This document shows positions 24,339 to 34,899 of a stretch of 64,000 nucleotides of DNA, piece by piece. The first letter of the stretch is position 1, and every line of letters starts with the position of its first letter. Position numbers and translations under genes: made by a program. The stretch spans positions 9,548,001 to 9,612,000 of the forward strand of contig NC_065553.1 in NCBI RefSeq assembly GCF_022605725.1, in the 5' to 3' direction. Below the pieces are notes generated by a model. The model did no database searches and was not told the DNA's origin. It was given only the letters and a program-made list of their open reading frames with translations. The DNA is from Anthonomus grandis grandis (taxonomy: Eukaryota > Arthropoda > Insecta > Coleoptera > Curculionidae).

Positions 24339-26793
24339 CTATCCCCACCATGGATGTACCGGATGTAAAGGTACAGGGTGTGCTATAATTGTTTTAGTAT
24401 AAACTGGTACAATCGCTGGTGCCGGGGCAATCACTTTAATTGGAGCAGGATGGTAGACTATCGGAGCTGGATGGAAAAATCCTGAAATATAATATAATAA
24501 AGATAAACAAAAAAAATATATATAGCATGAAAAACTTTGTATTGATATCTAAGACAACGTTTAAAGGATATTTTTGAAAATTTCTAATTTTATTCTTTAT
24601 TACATATAATAAAACGATGTAAAAATTAACAATAATGTACGAAATAATTATCAAATTTACAAAAAAAAGTAGAACATAATTTAACACAGCACTACTTTTT
24701 CAAATTAAAATAACAAACAATAATAATAAATAACAATCAGGTGATTTGTACAAAAACACCAGATCATTGTTATTTATAGTACTCGAGTATTATCTAAAGA
24801 CAGTATGTGAATGAAAAAAAGCTGACTTTTGTATCGCGGTATTTTTAATTTTATTAGAAGATAACTTTAAACTTCTACAAAAAAAAACTAGAAAATGTGT
24901 ATTATAACTAGTATAAAAGAAAACTTTATAAGGTAAGTTTTTACTGAAATACAAAAATTGAGAAGAGTTAACAAAATGTTAATTTTTTATTTCAATTGAA
25001 TCACTGAATTCCTTTTTTCTGATCATCATAAAGTTATCTGTAGATATAAAAATAAATACAAACAAGCTACAAAGAGAAAAAAGGAGTATCCTGTATACAG
25101 GGTATAAATAAATAGATGCGAAAAATTTCAGGGGTTGATTCTTACTGTATATGAACGTATGTCCTAAAAGGCGTAACTTTTGAGATATCGGGTTGTAAAG
25201 ATTAAAGAAAAATATATGTTTTTTTTTATAATACCTGTAAAAACCTTGTAGATATTTGAATAAAATTTGGTATGCATTTTTTATGCATTAAAAGGCATTT
25301 TCTGAGTCTCACTAATTTTTTTTATTTGCCACTTTTTTTTATTTTTTTTTTGTTTTTGTAATTCTCATTTATTTCTGAGCAAATTTGATCTCTTGACTTT
25401 CTTTTGTCCGAGGTTGCGTATTCGATTAAAAAAATTAAATCCATCTACCTAAATGTATTACGTGTTTATTATTAATGTTTAGATGTGATTCTAATTTTTG
25501 TTTTAAACCAAATGAAAGAAAAAGAAATTAAATAACTATAAAAAATGTTCAAAATGACCTCCCTCTGCCATTATGCAAGTATACGTCGCCGCATTCGTCG
25601 ACGAATCTGATAAAAAATTCCGGGAGAATTTTGAATTACGGCACATGAATTAATGATTCGATTTCTCAAGTCATCAATATCCAGTACCGGACACTGATAC
25701 AAATTAAAAAAATTTGTGAGCCTCAGAAAATGCATTTTGATGCATAGAAAATGCATACCAAAATTACTAAAATTACAGGAGTTTCAGAGGTATTGTAAAA
25801 AAACCTATATTTTTATTCAATTTTTACCACCCGGTACCTCAAAAGTTAGGACTTTTAGGATATACGTTCATATAAAGTTTTTTCTTAAAATTTACCAAAG
25901 AATCAGCCCCTGAATTTTTTCGCTTATCTATTTATTTATTTATTTATAAGGTGCAATGAAAAATTCAAAAGTTTAAAAAATTTTAGATTTGATTTTGCAG
26001 AATATGACTGAATTCATCCACGAACTAGAAAAACATTAAACCTTATCCCAAATTTGAGGGTGAATATTGAAAACCATAAAAGGTGCATGATCGGTGAAAT
26101 GTGCGTCCAGCTGTGTAATTTAATGATTTGTGAAATGCCCTCCAAAAATTTTAAAAAATCCGAATATTTCTGGAGCAAAAACCGAAAATTCAAAAAATAA
26201 AGAATAAACACTTTTTCATGGCCACTTTTTTGTTCTTAAAAAACAGATTTTTTTTACGTTTTCGTTTTTTTCCGGATATCTCTGGAAATATTCAATTTTT
26301 TATAATTTGTAAATCGCATTATGGTTCTTGTTATTCTTACGGTTTTTGAGCATAATAAATAATTGTATTAAATTTCTTTTTTCCTGACAATTTTTAATAG
26401 GCTGAATCAATTTAATTAATATTTCCTTGCACACTTTTTAATTTTTTGTTTCGAAAACTAACTCAGAAGTTTGATATAGGTGTAAAAAATGTAAATTAAT
26501 TTATTTTCTTTTTCCTTTTAAAATATAACTCTACCTATATTATCTATTATATAATTTTTGGTTTATATTTAAATTAATTGCTATTTTTCAGATAATTTTA
26601 AAAATAACATAATATATCTAAATTTTTATTTTTGGAAATTAAGGTTAAAAGCTGGTTAAAAAAATATATTTCATTAAATTAAAAAACGATATTTTCAAAA
26701 TAATCCAAAACTAACAAAAAAATTGTTTTATTTACCTGGGGCTGCCAAACAGCAAATTAAGAGAGAAGAAAAAAATAGTAAGTACTTTAACAT
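24339..26793 (-). CDS. Small secreted Pro/His/Ala-rich cuticle-type protein
   Basis: This two-exon gene is rebuilt from sequence. Exon 1 is 26,736-26,793 and exon 2 is 24,339-24,481, with a GT-AG intron of about 2.25 kb and a phase-1 junction coding Gly. The 66-residue product begins with a signal peptide (MLKYLLFFSSLLICCLAAPG; cleavage is likely after CLA). It continues FFHPAPIVYHPAPIKVIAP and ends PLHPVHPWWG. The HPAPI repeats and the absence of Cys in the mature part fit low-complexity cuticular proteins. The intron carries a mariner-derived element with long inverted repeats (25,096-25,955). A weak TATA (26,875-26,880) lies 33 bp before a CTAGTT initiator. Function is inferred from composition only. 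Confidence 0.75.
25096..25955 (-). mobile_element. Mariner-derived element with ~220-bp inverted repeats
   Basis: The left arm (25,096-25,320) starts TACAGGGTATAAATAAATAG and includes TTTCAGGGGTTGATTCTT and TTTGGTATGCATTTT. The right arm (25,713-25,955) is its reverse complement with modest divergence. Between the arms the minus strand encodes LYQCPVLDIDDLRNRI, a short middle, then ILACIMAEGGHFEHFL and a stop (about 25,555-25,705). This is the C-terminus of a mariner transposase ending in GGHFEH. The element thus keeps only the 3' end of its transposase. It lies in the intron of the small secreted-protein gene, on the gene's own strand. Confidence 0.75.
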
Positions 26794-26844
26794 TTTAATG
26801 GGTATTTATTATATTTGTATTTAGTAGGAGACTAAATGCAACAA

Positions 26845-26880
26845 ACTAGCGTTTGCCCAGGTTTTCCTGTTGCATTTATA
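26845..26880 (-). promoter_or_regulatory. Probable core promoter of the 24.3-26.8 kb gene
   Basis: TATAAA at 26,880-26,875 is followed 33 bp later by CTAGTT, a variant of the arthropod TCAGTT initiator. This is weaker than the other promoters in the window. Confidence 0.4.
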
Positions 26881-26999
26881 CCTTTTCATGTTTGGATGAA
26901 TGGCAAGGTAGCCGAGCTGATCATCTGTAAGGAAAAGTGTAGGAACAACAGAGTGACAATAAATCTTCTTATTGCGTTCTTTAGTTTTCGCAAGGATTA

Positions 27000-29900
27000 C
27001 ATTAAGTTTTCCCGCGATTTTTAATTTTTCTGTTGTGAATATAAAATTTCAATCGCTAAAAATACCGAGAAACACCATTTATTAAGCTCTATAATTCACG
27101 TTTTATCTTTAATAAAAAGGGGGCCCAAGATTTAAAGAATTAACCTGGTATATTTAATTTAAAACAATATTTTCTTTTTTTTGGGATGTCCTGTTTGTTT
27201 AAACATGAAAACTGTTGTAAAATATGAACCAGCTAGTTTTCTTTGTAATTTTTAACCAAGCGCTTCTAAGAATAAAAATAAATCAGTATACATAGTTACA
27301 ATAAAAAAAATTATTAGATCCTCTTCACTTTTACACAGCAAATACAAAAAACAAATTTTGCTATTCGACCTATCTAATAATATTAAAAAAATGTTGAAAC
27401 TTTTGCAGACACTCTGTATATAGTGTTGCGATGGTGTAAAGAGAAAGACTAGATAATAAAAAATCAAATTTGCAATAGTGTTGCTAAATTCTTAATAACG
27501 TTAGCGACCAATTAGTTAGCCCTCATGCGATCCGCTAACAATATGCAAATTTTGTTACTTAAGTAGTACAAAGTTTTAAAAAAAAATAGTACAGTTTTTG
27601 TAAAAAAAACGTAATTCAAAATCAAAATGTAACGTCATTTCAAAATCTCCTTTTGCTTCTGACAATCGTTCGTAAATCTCATCTCGTTAAATAGAAGCAC
27701 TTTATTGCAAATGAATTAAATGAAAATGTTAACAGTATCCTTGGACAATTCGATCGAGTATTTTTTTTATTATATATGTGTGACAAGCGGTTACCATTAC
27801 TTATACCTTACTATGTTTACCTAATTTAAGTAAAATTAAGTTACTGAGTTAAATTTTGAGTTTAATTTTAAAGGTATGAAAATAAATAAATGATGCATTT
27901 TATTTTCAATACAAAATTTAAACAGATTAATCAATCACATCTTAAGATCTGTATCATTAGGCAATATTTTATGGATTCATTTTAAGCACTTGATTACTAA
28001 TATTAATATATAAAGTCATTATATAACGCAATATTCCCGGACCTTCAGCACAAACCAGTATCTGTGTTTTTAAACAATTTTAAAAAACATATGATATATG
28101 TAATAATATAAAATATATATAATAATCATATTAAATTCTGATTAATTTAATATAAATTATGCAACACCAAATGTTTTTTGCATTTTTTTTTCTTTTCTAA
28201 GTATTAATATGTAACTTACTATTAGAAAGTGTAATTTTATATGGATTTTATTATAATTATTTCTTAATCTTTGTTTATTGAATTTTCTTTTAGTTCCTTG
28301 TTTTCATTTTTCTAATGTCATCTTTTTTTCTCTATTAATAAAACATCTTTTCTAATTCAGACCTGGCATTTGGTAATAAATAGTATTTACTCGGTTAATT
28401 TAAAATATAAATTTCAATTTTATTGTTGCTTATTAAAATTAGTTATTTTTAGTTAGTCTAGTTATAAGGGTTGAGTGGAAGAACACTTTAGTGAAAACTG
28501 AGTATTACTGAAGTGAACTCAGCCTTTTTCTTTTATCTTTTGCCTTGCAGATACTGTAATTCTGTTTTTTTTTTTGTTGAAAGAAATAAAGATTAATATT
28601 ATTATTACTAATTATTATATTCCTTAAAAAACATTAATTAATTCTTCTGTTCAATAATTGAACGTATGAGATATGTATAGTAGTATTTTATAAATTTATA
28701 TTTATTTAAATAATGACGTCATACCCAACAAAACAGGTAACATTAAATTATACTATAATATAAATGTTATTATAATAATTTTATACAAAATTATACCTTA
28801 ATTGTATTTTTAAATTATTTCTCTTTTTTAAAATAAGAAATATTTCATATATTTATATTTTCATAAAAAAAAATATTTTTTAATTTAAATGTTTTTAGAT
28901 TCTATACCGGATTTTCACACCGTTCAATGTAAACCTAGTCAATAGTACTCTCTTTTATATGCAGGACAGGTGATTAAAAAAACTTTTGATTATAAAAATG
29001 CTGACTATTCACGGATGTATCGGAAAATTAAAAATCACGTTATAAAAGTGTTACCTTGTAGCAAATATCCTAAATTTTTATTCTATTATATGGTATTTGT
29101 AACAAATAATTAAGGATTTGTATAAAAATCTGTAATCAAAAGGATTAAAAATTAAGTTTTTGTAAAAATAACGTCCTAATCTAAACTAATAGTTTTGTAC
29201 AGGGTGGGCATTTTATTAGAGGCCTCTCGAAAGAATATAATTTTATGGAACTTTTATTTTATTACATTTTTGTTTATACAAGAAATTCTGTTTGTTAGGA
29301 TACCCTATATTATGCACTCTACTCTTCGATTAAAGTATTTTTACGTAATGAATGTACTCGTATACACATATTTTTACTCCCTTTAAGGATATTTAATATT
29401 TTTAGCTGAAATCATTCAAAACATTATTGCTGATTAATAAACTATAGGTCGCTTCTTTTATTTGAGTCTTCAAAATTATACCGAGTGTTAAATATTGACG
29501 TTAAAATTTTACGATATTTACACTTTGTTTAATAGGATAATTTATATATTTTTATGTTGTCTATTTAGACTTTTCCCTTTTAGAGAAAAAAAAATGAAAA
29601 CTCCAAGTCTCAGTCTCATTTTTTCATTTTTTTTTCTTTTTTTGGTTACGTAGGTCTCTTTAAGATAATGGACGAGTTCTTTCAATTTTCCTTTTTATCT
29701 GATATATTTCTATACATACAGACTCTACCTCAATATGCACAAATTATACAAACAATGTATTTCTACATACCTATGAGTGATCAAAGATATTGAAATTTGA
29801 ATACTAACCAACAAAATAAAATAAAACAATATTAAAAATCTTAAATCCATATCAATTATAAATGCGTTTAAATTTAAAAATTAGGTACTATTTATGTAGT

Positions 29901-30380
29901 AAATTTTTAATATGCCCTCTTTGGATAGATTTTCCATTTTTTTTAACCTTATTCTTTAGGTTACAGTAAAAGAAAGTTTAGAAACCAGCAATATATATTT
30001 ATATCAAACAAAACAAAATTAAAATCCTACGTCAATATCATCATAAAAATATATAGGGTCTTTCATTAAAAAACATTTTTACTTAACTTAAATATTGTAA
30101 AATTTGAACGTCAGTAATTAACACCCTGTATACTTTTGAAGATATGCAAATGTATACCCTTAGTTTATTAATTAGCATTAGATATTAAAGCTACTTCATT
30201 TTAGCACCACGCAATATCAAAGACAAGACAAAATAAAGATGTGTATATGAATCTATTAATAAAAAATATTTTAAAATAAGTAGCAAAGTTGGTATTTATG
30301 TCTAACGAACAAAATATACTGTATATACAAAAATGCAATAAAATAAAACTACTTTTATAGTTAAAAAGCCTACCACTTAC
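27000..30380. other. Intergenic DNA with isolated mariner-like termini
   Basis: No gene was found. Mariner-type end sequences occur singly: ACACTCTGTATA at 27,409-27,420, TACAGGGTGGGCATTTT at 29,200-29,216 and TTAACACCCTGTATA at 30,119-30,133. The last two face each other 930 bp apart but share only TACAGGGTG, so they need not belong to one element. Confidence 0.45.
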
Positions 30381-30509
30381 ATTTTATTAAACAATGTAGA
30401 ATATATTGATGGACTAGCGCAATATATGTTTCATTAAATACAATGTCTTCTTAATATAATACTAAACTTAACAATATTAGGACTTCTAGTAAGTAGAGGC
30501 ACCATTATA

Positions 30510-31040
30510 TTAGTTTTTAATTTTCAAGGGTGTTTCGCTTATCTCTTCTTTATCAAATACAGTTATATTTTCCGTTACGGTTTCTATATCTTTCACATCT
30601 TCACTACTATTTATTGGCACTTCTGTTACGTCTACTACAGGTTTTTCGGTTTTCTCTGCTGTCACATTTTCCGCTTCCTTTCTCATAGATTCAACATCTT
30701 TTACAATAAATGATCCTATTGGAAAAATTGCAAAAACTTCTCCATTTTGATACAGAAAACTCTTTATTTGCCATCCTTCTTTGGAAATGACCAATGGAAC
30801 CTTAACTTCAGCTTGTCTTGGTACTACAGGAAGATGAACTATTGGTCCTTCTAAATTATAAAACTTGGGAAATACATCTTTTCGAAAGCTGAAACTGGTG
30901 GCGACTGGTCTTCTCGAGTACAAAGCTTCTTGAGTATGAATTATTTTATTTTCTGCCACGTTTATATAATTTGGTGATGGGTATACAATTCTTGCACTAG
31001 TGAGGTGCAAAAGGCACATAACTATGAAGTATTTCGGCAT
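30510..31040 (-). CDS. Secreted 176-residue protein of unknown function
   Basis: This is a single-exon gene. Residues 1-16 are a signal peptide (MPKYFIVMCLLHLTSA) and the mature part would begin RIVYPSP. The middle holds hydrophobic-basic segments (VATSFSFRKDVFPKFY, then GPIVHLPVVPRQ). A GWQIKSFLYQNGEVFAIFPI segment follows that could form beta strands. The last 60 residues are acidic and rich in Glu, Val and Thr with several NXT/NXS sites. There are no Cys residues after the signal peptide. The 5' UTR is only about 12 bases from a strong TATA plus initiator. It lies just downstream of PICK1 on the same strand. I do not recognise a family; an extracellular matrix or cuticle-associated role is possible. 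Confidence 0.7.
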   Translation of the reverse strand: MPKYFIVMCLLHLTSARIVYPSPNYINVAENKIIHTQEALYSRRPVATSFSFRKDVFPKFYNLEGPIVHLPVVPRQAEVKVPLVISKEGWQIKSFLYQNGEVFAIFPIGSFIVKDVESMRKEAENVTAEKTEKPVVDVTEVPINSSEDVKDIETVTENITVFDKEEISETPLKIKN

Positions 31041-31049
31041 TTTGGTAAT

Positions 31050-31084
31050 ACTGATTTTAATTTTTTTGAGTGTTCCTATTTATA
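31050..31084 (-). promoter_or_regulatory. Core promoter of the 30.5 kb secreted-protein gene
   Basis: TATAAATA at 31,084-31,077 is followed by TCAGT at 31,054-31,050, placing the initiator A 32 bp from the first TATA base. The ATG follows 12 bases after the initiator A. Confidence 0.75.
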
Positions 31085-31393
31085 TTAAAACGTAATTGGT
31101 GAATAAAAGAAATGGTGCGCGGTCCTTTCTTTTTTGCATCTCTGTGTTGTATAAGGTATTAGATTTTTTATCAATACGTTATGGTTAAATAAATTTCAAT
31201 GATAATAAATCAATAGTGTCTTTCTATAACAATTAAGTTTTTACGGTCAAATAAGCACCTAGTTTAATAACAGTCATTTAGTATAGTTATATTATCAGCT
31301 GATCTTAAACAACATTATTAAACCATTTTTTTCAAGATTTTATTTCATAATAAAATATACACCAATTTCCTAAAATTTAAATTTAACATAAAA

Positions 31394-34300
31394 CTACTCT
31401 AACATTGGCAATAATTCTCCCTCTGCAATATTAGTGGTTTTTCTAGGACTCTCTTCCAAACATAAAGTAGACAATAATGTCAGATTATCCATGGCATCAT
31501 AGTTTGGTTCCTTTTCAACGTCATCTGTCATTGATAAGCCTGGCAACAAAGGACTGAGATCTTCACTACCATTAGTCTCATTTTCTTTTGATATTGATCT
31601 GTTCAAAATTGCTTCGCTGATTTCTTCGGCTGATGAATCGATTTCCAAATCGTCACCTTCATTAAAAACCTATAAAAGTTATAATTATTTAAAATATCAT
31701 ATCGATACCTACAAAATTTACATACAGGTACTACAGGCATGGTACTCTTATATTGAAAAGCACTATTGGACAGATCTACTTCTACAGGAAAGAGAGCAGG
31801 TCCTGATACGGCGGCTAGATGCTGCTCATGCATTTCGCTAAGGGCTTTTACTATACGGACGAGTTGTCCTCCAAGTTGCTGGACGTGTTTGCTGTCTAAA
31901 AGCTCCATTTTTACTAAGACGTCTGCACGGAGCTTCGCGAAGCGCGTTCTTGCTAACTGTCGACATCGTAAAATTAACCTAAAATTTCGAATAATTCCTA
32001 TAATTGCTTTATAGAGGGTGTCATTAAAATGGTGTAAAAAAATTCGCGGGGTGATAAATCTCCTAAAAATGGTAAAAAAAGTTCCTATAAATATAAGGCG
32101 AAAAATGTATTTTAAGAAAGTTAAGGGCACTGAAAGGTGAATTTAAAAAACGGTAACTGTAGGTTTAAAAAACGAGATAAAATTTCGAAAAAAAATCATC
32201 TGCCATAAATTTTGACCCTAAACCAAATGGTGATACTGAAAAATAATTTGAAAAATTTAAAAGTGTTGTTTTTTTAAAAGTAGGGGGTTGTTTATTGAAT
32301 AATTTTTTTGAGGTTAACGGAAACTGTTTTCCCACTTAGATTTCTTTTTTAAAACTTTCTAGTGCATCGATTTTCACGATTTTTTCAGGATGCATTGATT
32401 AAAATAACTTAACAACTTCATTCTGGGTTCGCATCTGATCCTCAATCCTAATCATCAATAATATTTCAATTTTTAAATTTTCCGTTACTTAGTGCATTTT
32501 AGTAAAAAGAAATGCGTTTATTCTGTATAAAAGTATGGTATGCATGTGGTACATTAAATTTTAATGGATTAATATATAAGGTGTCTTATTAAAATATGAA
32601 AGCTACCACATGACACTCTGTATAATGGTAAAATTGTTTCTTCTATTATTTTTTTTGCATAACTATACCTGTATTCGTAGTTTCCTGTTTCAACTCTATA
32701 AATAGGTTCCTGTAAGGCAGCGTATCCGCACTCTTCATCATCCATTTCTTTTACTTTTAAACAATATGCTAAATATTCAAATTTCGCGTCTGCATACTTC
32801 TTCACTGTAAGTCTTGTGTCAGGAATAGCTTTGTGGAGATAGGTGCCCATATCTGATAAAACCTTAATAAAAAATATGTCAGTACATACAGTTTAACTAG
32901 GCATTTTACAAGAATTATTTTCCTGATATATTGGTGAATATAAGAGAAATAGGATTTTATTTATTAATATACTTGCATGGTAAAATGTCAATGTTACTAT
33001 TATTATACAAGTTTTAGTTTGTTTACCGGTTTCGCTTTTTTAATCATATCAATCCCTGCCTTTTCCATATTTCTATGTTGTTCCCCAAAAAGTCGGAATG
33101 CCTCACTTGCTCTAGGTTGTGGTTCTCTTACAGCCAATGATGCAAATACATCTCCCATTGCTTTTATTGTTTGAAGAAGTTCCACATGAGCCTATATTAA
33201 AACAGCTATTTATAAACACATATTATTTACATAGAATCATTCATTTACAACTTACATGTAATACCCTTTTGCAATGATCAACGAGTCCCCTGTACATAAG
33301 TTCCGTGTCTTGAAGTTCTTGCATCTTTTTGACTAAAGTATCATTGCACAAAATTGCTCTGGATGAAAATATACAAAATAAATCATAAAATTTAACAAAT
33401 AAGGCAACAAACCTTGATAAACCTAAAGCGTCAGCAGTGGAAAAACTCATATTCTCTACGAGTCGATGTTTCATTTTCTTCAAAACAATATCTAAACTTT
33501 TTCCTTGTTGAGGATCGGCATGTAACTTATTATAATTAATCACCACCTCCTCTTTTGCAGCTTGGATCATCTTGGCCACCTCAACTTTAGTTTTTCCTTT
33601 AACGGGTTGACCATTGACGGAGACCAATTCGTCACCTGATTGAAGGGTTCCATCTCTACTAGCCGCGGTGTTGTCAAATATTTGGACTATGTAAAGACAA
33701 GGACAGTGTGGTGCTCCTCCACCTATGCTTATACCTATAAGGTTGTTTTCATCTTTTTTCACGGTTACGCTGCCTGAAGTGACAGTCATACCCCTGAAAA
33801 AATTTGTAAATACTGAATATTCATTAATATGGAAAGTTTTTTGAACAGAATTCAATTCTAGTCTAATCTAAATTAATTTTTCTTTCTTATTACTAGTTTC
33901 TATAATAAAACAGAGGTTTAATTGGAATAGACATCGTATTGATTGTTAAAGGTACGGTTCTCTTATATATAGTTTAGGAAATGCTGGGTATGGATCGATG
34001 TTTTATAAGTCACTATCGTTGAGTTTTTAATGCAAAATATGGTCATATTTGTGATCTATAAAAATACGTATTCTGTCAAATTTCGACAAAAATAATTTTT
34101 TCGGTGAAAAATTTTGTGCAGATTTTGTTAAATGATTCTGGGAGGATCAATAATTTGAACTTAAATCCAATTTAATACAACTATAAAAAATATTGAAACT
34201 CTTAGTTTGTTGATGAATTTTGAATTAAATGCAGTTTCCAACAAAAAAACAAGAATGACAAAAAATAATAAAGTTCCGAAATTTTAAACGATTTTCTCAA

Positions 34301-34813
34301 ACATATTATCGCAGATCCCCAGTATTTGTGAGATGAGATGATGAAATCGAACTGAACTGAATTAGCAAGACACTATTAAGCTTATGAATTAACCTGGTAT
34401 AATTTCTCCTCTTTTAATAATTTCAAATAAAGACCTTAAAAAACGTCTATTATTAAGATTTCTACATGTGTTACTTCTAAGTCAGTAAGTGGCAAATAAT
34501 CTCTCAAATATTATTTTATTAACTAAATAAATGTTTTCAAGAGTTATTAGACTCTAGCACTACACTATCCATTACTCTTTGTCCTTACAATGTATTTTCA
34601 GGAAAATACCAGTCTTTCTCTAAAATCTTTAAATCCTCTTCCTGCGTAGTTTTTTCTTCATAACAAGCTAGTTCACCTAGTCCACTTTTTTCATCACTAT
34701 AACATTATGATCAACATTTACTGATTTCTTAAGGTACATAAATATAGTTGTACTTACAGGACAGGAAGGTGCATTTCAAAAGTACTTGGCACTTCCACAA
34801 TGTTGTCACTCAT
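31394..34813 (-). CDS. PICK1: PICK1 orthologue, PDZ-BAR scaffold protein
   Basis: PICK1 is a cytosolic, membrane-associated PDZ plus BAR scaffold that binds receptor and kinase C-termini and shapes endocytic membranes. Eight exons join in phase to 511 residues: 34,758-34,813; 34,589-34,696; 33,413-33,793; 33,256-33,358; 33,027-33,191; 32,669-32,862; 31,726-31,978; 31,394-31,669. The PDZ domain (about residues 60-142) has the PICK1-type loop NLIGISIGGGAPHCPCLYIV and SGDELVSVNGQ. The BAR domain (about 170-410) contains RLVENMSFSTADALGLSRAI, REPQPRASEAF, KAIPDTRLTVKKYADAKFEY, LKVKEMDDEE and RLILRCRQ. FPVEVDLSN follows, then an acidic tail. The N-terminal extension before the PDZ (about 55 residues, two exons) is longer than in human or fly. 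The start is the first ATG after an in-frame stop upstream. Only the two 5' exons are less certain. Confidence 0.93.
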
Positions 34814-34899
34814 TATGTCTCTTACGTTTTTAATAATGACTGGAACCTTTGTTGTAAAAAAGAAAGTGTTTTGGTGAAGAGATGAAACTATTTTTTTTT

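Noticed and set aside
24436..24687. Minus-strand 83-codon hydrophobic frame
   Set aside because: It spans the exon-intron boundary of the small secreted gene in a wrong frame; its hydrophobicity comes from T-rich intron.
29200..30133. A 930-bp element bounded by facing TACAGGGTG ends
   Set aside because: The two ends share only nine bases and no further inverted similarity; they are better treated as separate terminal fragments.
31766..32014. Plus-strand 82-codon open frame
   Set aside because: It is antisense to PICK1 BAR-domain coding sequence.
34803..34860. Upstream in-frame extension of PICK1 (VPVIIKNVRD before the ATG)
   Set aside because: The frame is closed by a stop further upstream and no splice acceptor or homology supports coding; treated as 5' UTR.
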